This document shows, piece after piece, positions 26,084-35,013 of a stretch of DNA of 46,939 nt (the stretch's first letter is position 1; the number at the start of each line of letters is the position of its first letter). The translations under genes and the position numbers were made by a program. The notes under the pieces are model-generated. The model made no database searches. It saw only the letters and a program-made list of their open reading frames with translations, and was not told the DNA's origin. Source of the DNA: Variovorax paradoxus (GTDB taxonomy: Bacteria > Pseudomonadota > Gammaproteobacteria > Burkholderiales > Burkholderiaceae_C); the NCBI RefSeq assembly GCF_000834655.1, contig NZ_JXQQ01000006.1, positions 1-46,939 of the forward strand, written 5' to 3'.

Positions 26084-28993
26084 TCAGAAGCCGCGCAGGT
26101 CGGCCACCGGCAGCGCGAGGCTCGCGCCCGTGATGCGCTCCAGCGTGCGGCCGATGACGCCGATGTCGTTGTCGAAGCTGCCGTGTCCCGCCGTCTCCAG
26201 CACCGGCTTGCCGCTGGCGTCGAGCGCAACCTGGATGCGGTCGTCCTTCACCCGCTGGGTGCGCCTGTCCAGCTTCGCGGCCTTGGCCGAGTTGCGCCAC
26301 ACGGAGAGCGCCTCGCCGGTGTCCGAGGAGCCGTCCCACCCCGAGTAGGCTTCGTCGTTCACGCGGTCCAGGCCCAGGATCGGCGTGTGCAGGTCGGCCT
26401 CCAGCGCATTCGAGACGAGATACAGCAGCGACTTGCGGTAGACCTTGCCGACGTTGTCGTCGGACTCGATCTTTTCCGAGAGCACGTCCAGGTGCAGGCG
26501 CTCCATCACCGCCGCGTTGCTCGCGTAGTGGCGGTTCGCGAAGGCGACAGTGCAGGCCGGCGCATACAGGTTCACCGAGGCGAGCCGCTCGCCGAGGCCG
26601 CCGTCGCGCCCGGCGCGGGTGCGCGCACTCAATGCGCTGAGCAGATGGCCGATGGCGATCGAGCCGGCCGAGTGGCCGACCAGGTGCAGCTCGAACTGGT
26701 CGCGCCAATTGGAGGCCAGCGCCTGGAGCGCATCCAGCAGCAGGTCGCCGCCGCGGCGATCGGCGAATGCGAGCTCGGCGTTCTCCTTCATCTCGCTCCA
26801 GATCGGGCGCGCGAGCGGGCGGCCGATGCCTTTCTCGATGAGCAGGTCGGTCTTGTCGGTGATGCGCTCTCCAATGCCGCCGCCGGCGGGAAGCGACGGC
26901 AGCTTGCCTTCGATGATCCCGCCGATCGATTCGAAGAGCCCCGTCTTCCACACCAGGAACAGCGGGTAGCAGCCGTTGCCCACGAAGTAGCGCCCCATGG
27001 CGCAGGCGCGCTCGATGGCTTTGTCTTCGTTGTTGAGGCCGCCGTGCACATAGAGGACGAGGCGCTTGCGCTGCGAGGGCTGGCGGCGAAACCAGTCGTC
27101 GGGCAGCACGCAGGCCTGCTGCTGCAGCTTGCGTGGCTGCTCGTCCTCGGTGAGGTAACGGCTCACGCGGCCGTCGTTGCCCAGCACCACGCTGTGCTGG
27201 TAGGCCAGGCCCGTGTCCCACCACTTGTTGCGGTCCGCGGCCGAAGCGCTGCCGCGCGCCTCGGTGGCGGCGGTGCCGTTCACCGCGAGCCGGCCGGCCA
27301 CCACGCCGGGTACGCCGAGCGAGACCACCCAGGCGTCCATCGCATGCGCGAGCCAGTCGAGGTAGCCGAGGACCGCGAAGCCGCCCGCGCCCCAGCGGTT
27401 GCCCCAGGAGTTCTGCACGATGAAGCCCTGCGCATTGAAGCCGATCAGGGCGAAGGCATGGCCGCCTTCCTCGGAGCGCCGGCCGTCGAACGGAATGAGC
27501 GGAAGGTCGGCATGCGTCTTCGGCGTCTTGGAGAGCTTCACCGCGTTCCAGCCCGCGTGCGTGAAGGCCGAGACGAACACCGCGCGGTGCTGCGCGATCG
27601 CGGCCTGCATGTCGGTGATCGAGGAGGTCTCGATGCGGTAGTAGACGCCCAGGGTGACGTTGGCCGCGCGCGCTGCGAAGCCGTAGGTCGCGGCGCTCGA
27701 CTTCTCGCTCGAATAGGGCCAGTCGGGCTCCAGGCACACGCCGTTGTTGAACCAGCCCTTGAGCGCGCCGCGGCAGCTCGAGCCCTCGTAGTTCTCGCCC
27801 TCGTACTCGTCGTGCCGGCGCGCCAGCGTGTAGAGCATGCGCGGGCTCACCGAGTCCATCTTCGCGGGCAGGCCCGACTTGACCCAGCGCAGGTAGTTGA
27901 CGACGCAGCTGAGGCCAAAGCCCGTGCACGCGCCTTCCTGGCCCTGGTCGAGGATGAGCCCCGCCTTGTCGTAGGCGGGCAGGTACTTGCGCATTTCCTC
28001 CACCGGCGGGTACTCGTCGGGCAGGCTGGTCGCGGCGGGCAGGTAGAGGCGGTCGCGCAGGTCCGCGGCGTCCTTGCGGGTGCGCAGGTCGGTGGTGCGG
28101 CGCGCGGGGGCCTGCGGCTGGGCCGCGGCTCCTGCGGCGCCCGCGCGCGCGACCGCGGGAACATCGCTCCACACCGTCTTCGCGCGCTCGAACACGTCGC
28201 GGAACCGGTCCAGGCCGTGCGCACCGCCGTTGACCAGCCGGCGCGCTTCGCGCAGGCCGTCGCGCCCGCCGACGCCGTCGTTGCGGATCGCATCGCGAAA
28301 CTTGACCGCCTTGTCGGCCAGGAACAGCGCGAGCAGCACCGCGGCGATCTCCGGCGCGTTCGCGCGGTCGGGCGCCGCCTCGAGCGGCAGGCCGACGCGC
28401 TGGCCGTAGCGCCGGTAGTTGTCCTTGCCGGTCAGCTGCACGAAGCCCCGGCCGCGGTATCGCTCGCCGTCGCCGGGCTGCCCGTTGCCCAGGTCGGTGC
28501 GCGTGTCGTAGAGGCTGAAGGGCGCACCGCCGGGCGGCGTGTTGAATTTCGAGATGCCTTCGGAAATCGGCACGAAGCCTTCGGTCTCGGCGCGGATGGT
28601 GCCCAGCGCGCCGAGGATCATCGGCCGGTCGGTGAGCTTCGCAACGCCGAGCGCGGCCTCGATGTACGGCAGGTAGCGCGCGATGTTCGCGGCCTTGGTG
28701 GCGGGGAAGAGCTTGCTCACATGCGCCACGTCGAGCACCAGTTCGAACTCGCGCTTGTCCAGCGCGATGAGGCCCAGCAGCACCTGGCAGCGCGGCCCGA
28801 CGACGCCGTCGCCGATGAGCCCCACGCCGGCCTGCCATTTGCGGATGGCGGCATCGAAGTCGTCGTCGATCGGTGTGCCCGATCGTTGGAGCGACGCGAA
28901 CAGGTCCGCGTCGCTGCCGAGCGTTTTCGCGAGGGCCTTGCGCAGGCGTTCGACGTCTTCGCCGACGCTGCCTTTGCTCATCAGGATGTCCAT
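26084..28993 (-). CDS. Four-module protein: peptidoglycan binding, GH19-lysozyme-like, papain-like protease, alpha/beta hydrolase
   Basis: A 969-residue protein of unusual make-up. Residues 8-75 look like a peptidoglycan-binding domain (FDAAIRKWQAGVGLIGDGVVGP). Residues 85-270 resemble a GH19 chitinase/lysozyme: E136 in TIRAETEGF, then GERYRGRGFVQLTGKDNY at 176-193. Residues 345-545 are a papain-like (C1) peptidase: Q350 and C356 in DQGQEGACTGF, H512 in GGHAFALIGF and N528 in VQNSWGNRWG. Residues 640-960 are an alpha/beta hydrolase: YVHGGLN at 648, GHSAG with nucleophile S775, and H937 in TAGHGSFDND. No signal peptide is visible, so any export would need another route. AGGGGAAG lies upstream of the ATG. 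Catalysis in each module is predicted from motifs only. Confidence 0.82.
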   Translation of the reverse strand: MDILMSKGSVGEDVERLRKALAKTLGSDADLFASLQRSGTPIDDDFDAAIRKWQAGVGLIGDGVVGPRCQVLLGLIALDKREFELVLDVAHVSKLFPATKAANIARYLPYIEAALGVAKLTDRPMILGALGTIRAETEGFVPISEGISKFNTPPGGAPFSLYDTRTDLGNGQPGDGERYRGRGFVQLTGKDNYRRYGQRVGLPLEAAPDRANAPEIAAVLLALFLADKAVKFRDAIRNDGVGGRDGLREARRLVNGGAHGLDRFRDVFERAKTVWSDVPAVARAGAAGAAAQPQAPARRTTDLRTRKDAADLRDRLYLPAATSLPDEYPPVEEMRKYLPAYDKAGLILDQGQEGACTGFGLSCVVNYLRWVKSGLPAKMDSVSPRMLYTLARRHDEYEGENYEGSSCRGALKGWFNNGVCLEPDWPYSSEKSSAATYGFAARAANVTLGVYYRIETSSITDMQAAIAQHRAVFVSAFTHAGWNAVKLSKTPKTHADLPLIPFDGRRSEEGGHAFALIGFNAQGFIVQNSWGNRWGAGGFAVLGYLDWLAHAMDAWVVSLGVPGVVAGRLAVNGTAATEARGSASAADRNKWWDTGLAYQHSVVLGNDGRVSRYLTEDEQPRKLQQQACVLPDDWFRRQPSQRKRLVLYVHGGLNNEDKAIERACAMGRYFVGNGCYPLFLVWKTGLFESIGGIIEGKLPSLPAGGGIGERITDKTDLLIEKGIGRPLARPIWSEMKENAELAFADRRGGDLLLDALQALASNWRDQFELHLVGHSAGSIAIGHLLSALSARTRAGRDGGLGERLASVNLYAPACTVAFANRHYASNAAVMERLHLDVLSEKIESDDNVGKVYRKSLLYLVSNALEADLHTPILGLDRVNDEAYSGWDGSSDTGEALSVWRNSAKAAKLDRRTQRVKDDRIQVALDASGKPVLETAGHGSFDNDIGVIGRTLERITGASLALPVADLRGF

Positions 28994-29112
28994 GCCGCTT
29001 CCCCTTCTTGCGGGCCGTGACGGGCCGCGGGACGCATGGTGAAACTCGCGTGAAGGCGCGTCTATCCGTCGGATTGGCTAGGCCGGACCCTCAAAGTGAC
29101 TAGGCCGGGCTC

Positions 29113-29213
29113 TCTTCGCGAAACACCGTGGAACCGGCTCTGCCGGGCCACTGGTATTGCTCCCCGGTCGGGGGAAGGCGACGCGACACGAGGTGCGCGC
29201 AGCCCGGGGCGAG
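29113..29213 (-). repeat. Dispersed palindromic repeat, copy 3
   Basis: Lies between the start of the four-module gene and the stop of the methyltransferase gene. It contains GGAACCGGCTCTGCCGGGCC, CTCCCCGGTCGGGGG and GCGACACGAGGTGCGCGCAG, the three blocks shared with copies 2 and 5. A second short repeat, CTAGGCCGG, occurs twice just before it (29078 and 29100). It occupies most of the gap between the two genes. Confidence 0.75.
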
Positions 29214-29214
29214 C

Positions 29215-30435
29215 CTATTTCCGCGCGGACCCTGCGACCATGTCGAAGCGGAACAGGCGGCACTCGATCGGCCCGTTCCACATCGGCACGCGGCGCGATT
29301 CCTTCAGGCGCATCTGCTTGGGCAGCTTCAGGTCCGGCGTGAGGACCCAGGCCGTCCACCCGGCATAGTTCTTCTTCCAGTGGGTGGCCAGTTGAGGAAA
29401 GAACTCGCTGCCGTCGCCCTCTTCGGTCTGCGCGGATTCCCGCGCGCCGGAGCGGGCCACGCCGCCGACCTCGATCCGTTCGCCATAGGGCGGATTGAGC
29501 ATGACCACACCGCCTTCGGCCGGCGGCATGCGCTGCAGCGCATCACCGCCGCGGAACTCGATGGCATCCGCCACGCCGGCGCGCTCCGCGTTGCGCTCGG
29601 CGAAGTCGACCATGCGGTGCGACACGTCCGAGCCGAAGATCGCGACGCTGCCCGGCTTCACGGCCGATTGCGCTTCCTTTTTGATCGCGTCCCACACATG
29701 CGCCTGGAACGGCAGCAGCTTCTCGAAGCCGAAGCGCCTGAGCGAGCCGGCCGCGATGCCGCGCGCGATCTGCGCCGCCTCGATGGGAATGGTGCCGCTG
29801 CCGCAGCAGGGGTCGTACAGCGGCGCGTCGGCCACTTCGCCGGTCTCGGGGTTCCACCAGCCGCTGGCGGCCAGCATGGCGGCGGCCAGGGTTTCCTTCA
29901 GCGGGGCGTCGCCCTTGTCCTGGCGCCAGCCGCGCTTGAAGAGCGGCTCGCCCGAGGTGTCGATGTAGAGCGTGCAGCTGTCGGTGGTCAGGTGGGCGAA
30001 CACGCGGGTGTCCGGCCACTGGGTCTCGATGCTGGGGCGCACGCCGTTGGCCTTGGCGCGGAAGCGGTCGGCAATGGCGTCCTTGATGCGCAGGGTGGCG
30101 AAGTTCAGGCTCTGCAGCGGGCTGTGCTGGGCGGTGGTCTCGATCTTGAAGGTCTGCTTGGGTGTGAACCAGATCTCCCAGGCCACGCCGCTCGCGATGG
30201 CGTACAGGTCGTTCTCGTTGCGGTAGGGCGCATGGGCCAGCTCGACCAGCACGCGCTGCGCGAGCCGGCTGTGCAGGTTGAGCTTCAGGGCGTCGCGCCA
30301 GTCGGCGCGCACCCGCACGCCGCCGCGCAGCGTGAGCAGATCCTGCCCGACGCGGCCCGTGAGGGCGTGGACCTCCTGGGCGAGGAATTCCTCGACGCCG
30401 GCGGCGCAAGGCAGGAAAAAGGAGAGATCGTTCAC
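29215..30435 (-). CDS. RlmL-type 23S rRNA methyltransferase (THUMP domain)
   Basis: A 406-residue class I SAM-dependent RNA methyltransferase. The N-terminal half is a THUMP domain with an FFLPCAAGVEEFLAQE start, then HAPYRNENDLYAIA near 70. The catalytic half opens with KRGWRQDKGDAPLKETLAAAML and carries the DPCCGSGTIPIEAA motif near 218 and the N-P-P-Y site VVMLNPPYGER near 310, which indicates N-methylation of guanine or adenine, most likely 23S rRNA m2G2445 as in RlmL. The C-terminal RlmK half is absent. I use the GTG at 30435; an upstream GTG at 30489 is possible. Diverges from the hybrid kinase. Confidence 0.85.
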   Translation of the reverse strand: MNDLSFFLPCAAGVEEFLAQEVHALTGRVGQDLLTLRGGVRVRADWRDALKLNLHSRLAQRVLVELAHAPYRNENDLYAIASGVAWEIWFTPKQTFKIETTAQHSPLQSLNFATLRIKDAIADRFRAKANGVRPSIETQWPDTRVFAHLTTDSCTLYIDTSGEPLFKRGWRQDKGDAPLKETLAAAMLAASGWWNPETGEVADAPLYDPCCGSGTIPIEAAQIARGIAAGSLRRFGFEKLLPFQAHVWDAIKKEAQSAVKPGSVAIFGSDVSHRMVDFAERNAERAGVADAIEFRGGDALQRMPPAEGGVVMLNPPYGERIEVGGVARSGARESAQTEEGDGSEFFPQLATHWKKNYAGWTAWVLTPDLKLPKQMRLKESRRVPMWNGPIECRLFRFDMVAGSARK

Positions 30436-30517
30436 GGAAAGTTGGCCATCGGGAAGCCCGACTAGGGGCCTCCATTGTCGCCGCGTCACAAAGCTTCTCT
30501 ATATAGTCGATTTGCCG

Positions 30518-32305
30518 ATGAATTCCACCCCCGCACCTTTGCTCGCCCCGGCCGCCGCCGGCAGCGACCGCTTCGCGATCCAGTGCGAGGTGCTGCGGCT
30601 CTCGATCCGGCCCATCGGGCCGGTGCTGCTGGTGCAATACCTGCTCAATTGCGGCGTTGCCGCGCTCTTCGCATGGCAGTACTCGCTCACGCGCGCGCTG
30701 GTGTGGATCGCGCTCATCACCGGGGTGACGGTGATGCGCGGCTTCTTCCCCCAGCGCTTGCCCGACCCCTTCACGCCTCCGAGCCTGCGCCACGCCCAGC
30801 GGGTGCACACGCTGCGCACCGCCATCTGGGAACTGGCGCACGGCCTGGCCGGCGTGCTGCTCTTCAACCCCGAGCGGCCCGACCAGCAACTGCTGCTCGG
30901 CCTGATGCTGATGGGCATGACGCTGTCGTCGGCTTTCTCGGTGTCGTTCTACACGCCGGCCACTCAACTGGCGATCACGCTCCTGCTCGCGCCGGTGATC
31001 GTCACCGGCCTCACGCTCGGCGCGCCGACCATGATGGCCGTCTCGGTGATCGGCATCGGCCTCACGGCCATGATGTGGAAGCTGGTGGCCGAGCGCTCGC
31101 GCCAGCTCGAAGAGAACATCGGCCTGCGCCTGAACGAGCGCACGCTGCGCGAACAGGCCCTCGCGGGCCTGCGCGCCTCCGAGCAGGCGCAGGCCGAGCG
31201 GCTGCGCTTCTTCTCGGCCGCCAACCACGACCTGCGCCAGCCCGTGATGGCCATCGGCCTGCAGGCCGAGGTGCTGCGCCAGCAACTCGACACCGGCGCC
31301 GACCCTGGCGCGGTGCAGCACACCGTGGTCTCGCTCGCGCGGGCGCAGCAGGCGCTCGAAGGGCTCACCAACCAGTTGCTCGAGATCGGCCGCATCGAAG
31401 CGGCCGTCGATCCGCTGCGGCCCGTGGCGGTGGCGCTGGCGCCGCTGCTGCAGGACCTGGCGCGCCAGGCGGGCGACGGCCGCGTGACGGTGCGCTGCCC
31501 GGTCGGGGCCGTGGCGTGGACCGATGCCGTCTCGCTGCGCCGCGTGCTGGCCAACCTGGTCGACAACGCCGTCAAGTTCACGCCGCGCGGCCGCGTGCTG
31601 CTGGCGGTGCGGGCGCGGCAGCGGGGCACGGAGCGGGCCTGGCGCGTCGAGGTGCGCGACAGCGGCATCGGCATCGCGGCGGATTCGCAGGAGCGCGTGT
31701 TCAACGACTTCGAGCAGATCGGCAACGCCGAGCGCAACCTGCAGCACGGGCACGGCCTGGGTCTGGCGATCGTGCGGCGGCTGGCGGCGCAGCTGGGCAT
31801 CGAGGTGTCGCTGCGCTCGGCGCCGGGCCGGGGCTCGGTGTTCGGCTTCGAGCTGCCTGCGGTGCTGGGCTACGGCTCGGCGGCCTCGCAGGCCGCCCCT
31901 GCGCCTTCGGTCGCGCCCGGCGCCGCGCCCGCGCTGCGGCCGGGGCTCGCCGTGCTGGTGGTGGAAGACAACACGGTGGTGGCCGACAGCCTCTCCGCGC
32001 TGCTGCGGCAGTGGGAAGCCGCACCGCGCGTCTATGCGAGCGCCGCGGAGGCGCTGGCATTGGCCGACCTGCAGGCGCTCGACGTGGCGCTGTGCGACAT
32101 CCGCCTGCCGGGCGCGCTGGACGGCATCGCGCTGGCGGAACGGCTGCAGAAGCAGAACCCGGCGCTGACCATCGCGCTGGTCTCGGCCGACATCAACGAG
32201 GCCACCCAGCGCCTGGCCACCGAACGCGGCTGGCATGCGCTGCGCAAGCCCGTGCAGCCGGACGAACTGCGCGGCGTGCTGCAGCGGGCGCAACGACCCG
32301 GTTGA
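30518..32305 (+). CDS. Hybrid sensor histidine kinase/response regulator
   Basis: A 595-residue membrane protein. Residues 30-195 hold several hydrophobic segments without a large periplasmic loop. A coiled-coil linker (196-230) leads to the HisKA site FFSAANHDLRQPV, with phosphoacceptor H237. The ATPase domain has NLVDNAVKF near 346, DSGIGI at 381-386 and GHGLGLAI at 411-418. The C-terminal receiver has E483-D484, the phosphoacceptor D527 in LCDIRLPG and K577. It thus passes phosphate internally. A probable downstream regulator is not adjacent. Candidate promoter: TTGTCG at 30476 and TCTATA at 30499, 17 bases apart. Confidence 0.9.
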   Translation: MNSTPAPLLAPAAAGSDRFAIQCEVLRLSIRPIGPVLLVQYLLNCGVAALFAWQYSLTRALVWIALITGVTVMRGFFPQRLPDPFTPPSLRHAQRVHTLRTAIWELAHGLAGVLLFNPERPDQQLLLGLMLMGMTLSSAFSVSFYTPATQLAITLLLAPVIVTGLTLGAPTMMAVSVIGIGLTAMMWKLVAERSRQLEENIGLRLNERTLREQALAGLRASEQAQAERLRFFSAANHDLRQPVMAIGLQAEVLRQQLDTGADPGAVQHTVVSLARAQQALEGLTNQLLEIGRIEAAVDPLRPVAVALAPLLQDLARQAGDGRVTVRCPVGAVAWTDAVSLRRVLANLVDNAVKFTPRGRVLLAVRARQRGTERAWRVEVRDSGIGIAADSQERVFNDFEQIGNAERNLQHGHGLGLAIVRRLAAQLGIEVSLRSAPGRGSVFGFELPAVLGYGSAASQAAPAPSVAPGAAPALRPGLAVLVVEDNTVVADSLSALLRQWEAAPRVYASAAEALALADLQALDVALCDIRLPGALDGIALAERLQKQNPALTIALVSADINEATQRLATERGWHALRKPVQPDELRGVLQRAQRPG

Positions 32306-32390
32306 CCGCTTGGTTGGCACGGCCCGTGCAACGCCGAAGGCCTCGCCTTGCGGATATGCTCCGCGCACAGGCCGCCCGCCCCTGCCACCG

Positions 32391-32984
32391 ATGTCTGCCG
32401 ACACCCCTCTTCACCCCCAAGCCGCAGGCCCGCACGGCCAGCGCTACGGCACCGTGGCCATCGTGCTGCACTGGCTGCTCGCGGCCATGATCGTCGGCTC
32501 GCTGGGCGTGGGGCTCTACATGACCGGGCTGCCCTTCTCGCCCCAGCGCATCAAGCTCTACAACTGGCACAAGTGGGCCGGCGTCACGATCCTCCTGCTG
32601 TCGGCGCTGCGGCTCCTGTGGCGGCTCGCCCACCGCCCGCCCGCGGTGCCCGCGCAGGTGCTGGCCGCCATGCCGCGCTGGCAGCTCGCGAGCCTGCGGG
32701 CCAGCCATGCGCTGATGTACCTGCTGTTCTTCGCGGTGCCGCTCGCCGGCTGGGCCTACACCTCGGCGCTGGGCTTTCCGGTCGTGTGGTTCGGCGTGCT
32801 GCCGCTGCCCGACTTCGTGCCCGTCGACAAGGACCTCGCCGAGGCCATACTCAAGCCGCTGCACAAGGCGAGCGCCTTCACGCTGGCCGCGGTGGCGCTG
32901 CTGCACACCGCGGCGGCGCTCAAGCACCACTGGATCGACCGCGACGGTCTTCTCGAACGCATGTGGCCCGGACCGCGCCACTGA
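32391..32984 (+). CDS. cybB: Cytochrome b561 family protein
   Basis: A 197-residue four-helix membrane cytochrome of the b561 class. Landmark residues are the heme-ligand histidines in TVAIVLHWLLAA near 28, YNWHKWAG near 59 and in the last helix PLHKASAFTL and ALLHTAAALKHHW. It would carry electrons between the quinone pool and periplasmic proteins. It is followed after 14 bases by two YceI genes, a combination common in Burkholderiales, where cytochrome b561 and YceI are likely partners. The ATG at 32391 has no strong ribosome site. Confidence 0.9.
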   Translation: MSADTPLHPQAAGPHGQRYGTVAIVLHWLLAAMIVGSLGVGLYMTGLPFSPQRIKLYNWHKWAGVTILLLSALRLLWRLAHRPPAVPAQVLAAMPRWQLASLRASHALMYLLFFAVPLAGWAYTSALGFPVVWFGVLPLPDFVPVDKDLAEAILKPLHKASAFTLAAVALLHTAAALKHHWIDRDGLLERMWPGPRH

Positions 32985-32998
32985 AGGAACCTGCCCCG

Positions 32999-33574
32999 AT
33001 GACGCGCCTCCTTTTCCCGAGCCTCTGCGCACTGGCCTTCATGGCGGCCATGCCCGCCGCGGCCGAGCCCGCCGCGAAACTGGTCGCCGACAAGAGCCAG
33101 ATCGCCTTCGTCACCAAGCAGATGGGCGTGCCGATGGAAGGCGCCTTCAAGAAGTTCGACGCGCAGGTCGCCTTCGATCCGAAGAAGCCCGAGGGCGGCA
33201 GCGTTGCCCTGCAGATAGCCATCGCCGGCGCCGGCTTCGGCGTGGCGATGAGCGATGCCGAGTTGCCCAAGGCGCCATGGTTCGACGCCGAGAAATTTCC
33301 CCAAGCCACGTTCCAGTCGAGCGCCATCAAGGCGCTGGGCGACGGCAAGTTCGAGATGGCGGGCAAGCTCACCATCAAGGGCACGTCGAAGCAGGTGACG
33401 GTGCCCTTCGCCATCGCGCCGGCCGGCGGCAACCATGCAGTGGCCACCGGCAGCTTCACGCTCCAGCGCCTGGACTACAAGGTGGGCGACGGCGAATGGA
33501 CCGACACCTCGGTGGTCGGCAACGACGTGCAGGTGCGCTTCAAGTTCACGCTCGCGGGCCTCGGGCCGCTCTGA
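32999..33574 (+). CDS. YceI family periplasmic protein, copy 1
   Basis: A 191-residue secreted lipocalin-like protein. The signal peptide ends near PAAAEP. The mature part has the YceI pattern: LVADKSQIAFVTKQMGVPMEG, APWFDAEKFPQATF and GKLTIKGTSKQVTVPF. YceI-fold proteins bind an isoprenoid-type lipid and work in the periplasm in electron-transport or acid-stress roles. Its ATG is 14 bases after the cytochrome gene, so they form an operon. It is quite different in sequence from copy 2. Confidence 0.9.
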   Translation: MTRLLFPSLCALAFMAAMPAAAEPAAKLVADKSQIAFVTKQMGVPMEGAFKKFDAQVAFDPKKPEGGSVALQIAIAGAGFGVAMSDAELPKAPWFDAEKFPQATFQSSAIKALGDGKFEMAGKLTIKGTSKQVTVPFAIAPAGGNHAVATGSFTLQRLDYKVGDGEWTDTSVVGNDVQVRFKFTLAGLGPL

Positions 33575-33626
33575 ATCCGATCCGATTTTTTCGATTGCAT
33601 ATCCCATGTCCCTCATCCCTACCGCC

Positions 33627-34259
33627 ATGAAGAAGCTCCTCCTTGCCTCGGCGCTGTCGGCCGCGGCACTCCCGTTCGCCGCCACCGCGCAGGAATACAC
33701 GGCCCCGGCCGTCGCCGCCAAGCCCGCGGGCGGCCCCGTGAAGAACGGCAACTACGTGATCGACCCCACGCACACCTTCGTGATGTACGAGATGGGCCAC
33801 TACGGCACCACCACCAACCGCGGTCGCTTCAGCACCAAGGACGGCTCGGTGCAGATCGACGGCACGGGTGCCAGCGGCAAGGTCGACATCACGATGGACA
33901 TCGGCACCATCAACACCGGCGTGGATCTGCTCAACCGCCACGTGCAGAGCAAGGACTTCTTCAACGTCGCCGAATTCCCGACGGGCCGCTTCGTGGCCGA
34001 CCGCATCGAGTTCAGCGGCGACAAGGTGGTCGACGTGCCGGGCACCCTCACGCTCATGGGCCAGACGAAGCCGGTGACGCTGAAGGCCGTTCGCTTCAAC
34101 TGCTACCTGAACCCGCTGATCAACCGCCAGGTGTGCGGCGGCGACTTCGAGACCACCGTGCAGCGCAGCGACTGGGGCATCAACTGGGGGCTGAACTTCG
34201 GCTTCGAGAACAAGGTGAAGCTGCTGGTGCAGGTGGAAGCGGTGAACGTGCAGCAATGA
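33627..34259 (+). CDS. YceI family periplasmic protein, copy 2
   Basis: A 210-residue secreted protein. The signal peptide KKLLLASALSAAALPFAATAQ ends near TAQ-EY. Family landmarks are YVIDPTHTFVMYEMGHYGT, DITMDIGTINTG, SKDFFNVAEFPTGRF and GTLTLMGQTKPVTL. I chose the ATG at 33627, which starts the signal peptide; an ATG at 33606 is also in frame. A lipid-carrier role beside cytochrome b561 is likely. The gene is followed by a LysE exporter gene 14 bases downstream. Confidence 0.92.
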   Translation: MKKLLLASALSAAALPFAATAQEYTAPAVAAKPAGGPVKNGNYVIDPTHTFVMYEMGHYGTTTNRGRFSTKDGSVQIDGTGASGKVDITMDIGTINTGVDLLNRHVQSKDFFNVAEFPTGRFVADRIEFSGDKVVDVPGTLTLMGQTKPVTLKAVRFNCYLNPLINRQVCGGDFETTVQRSDWGINWGLNFGFENKVKLLVQVEAVNVQQ

Positions 34260-34272
34260 CGAAGGCCGCGCG

Positions 34273-34920
34273 ATGATCGACACCACGCTCTCCCTGCTCG
34301 GCATCGCCGGTGCCATGACGGTCGGCGCGATGAGCCCGGGCCCGAGCTTCGTGATGGTCGCGCGCACGGCCGTCGCTTCGCGCAGCGACGGGCTCGCGGC
34401 GGCGCTGGGCATGGGCGCAGGCGGCCTCGTCTTCGCGATCGCGGCGCTCGCGGGACTGCAGGCGGCGTTCCTCGCGGTGCCGGGGCTCTATCTCGCGATC
34501 AAGGGCTTCGGCGGCGCATACCTGATCTACCTGGGCTTTCGCATCTGGCGCGGCGCGCGGCAGCCGCTCGCGATGACCCAAGAGGCCGATGCATCGTCGG
34601 GCCGGCCGCAGGGCCGCGGCGGGCGCACCTTCCTGCTCGGCCTGGCCACGCAGGTCAGCAACCCGAAGACGGCGGTGGTGTACGCGAGCATCTTCGCGGC
34701 CTTCCTGCCGCGCGAGGTGCCGCTGGTGCTGGCGCTCGCGGTGCCGGTGGTCATCTTCTGCATCGAGACGGGGTGGTACGCGATCGTCGCGCTCGCGCTG
34801 TCGTCGGCGGCGCCGCGTTCGGCCTACCTGCGCTACAAGGCCTGGATCGATCGCGCGGCTGGTGGCGTGATGGGGCTGCTGGGCCTGCGGCTCGTGTGGT
34901 CGGCTGTGCGCGGCAACTGA
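34273..34920 (+). CDS. LysE family exporter
   Basis: A 215-residue inner-membrane protein of the LysE/RhtB superfamily (amino-acid efflux). The N-terminal helix carries MSPGPSFVMVARTA with the SPGP motif typical of LysE/RhtB proteins, followed by six hydrophobic segments and a basic loop GARQPL. The C-terminal region ends in GLLGLRLVWSAVRG. The substrate is not predictable; many relatives export threonine, homoserine or related molecules. The start codon lies 14 bases after the yceI gene. A strong terminator follows directly. Confidence 0.88.
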   Translation: MIDTTLSLLGIAGAMTVGAMSPGPSFVMVARTAVASRSDGLAAALGMGAGGLVFAIAALAGLQAAFLAVPGLYLAIKGFGGAYLIYLGFRIWRGARQPLAMTQEADASSGRPQGRGGRTFLLGLATQVSNPKTAVVYASIFAAFLPREVPLVLALAVPVVIFCIETGWYAIVALALSSAAPRSAYLRYKAWIDRAAGGVMGLLGLRLVWSAVRGN

Positions 34921-34928
34921 AGCCCCAC

Positions 34929-34995
34929 CCGTTCGGGCCGAGCTTGTCGAAGCCTCGCGCAGCGCTTCGACAAGCTCAGCCCGAACGGTTTTTTT
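34929..34995 (+). terminator. Strong hairpin terminator after the LysE gene
   Basis: 25-base arms (34929-34953 and 34964-34988), nearly perfect with one mismatch, enclose a 10-base loop, followed by seven T at 34989-34995. The arm core GAGCTTGTCGAAGC is a sequence that I recall as widely dispersed in Comamonadaceae and other Proteobacteria as a repeat/terminator element. It would end the cybB-yceI-yceI-lysE transcript and may also stop the convergent phospholipase-D gene. Confidence 0.88.
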
Positions 34996-35013
34996 AGCGC
35001 AGGTTGCCGGGGA

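Noticed and set aside
26183..29020. A 945-residue plus-strand open frame opposite the four-module protein.
   Set aside because: It lacks motifs and is low-complexity; the minus-strand frame carries four clear catalytic patterns.
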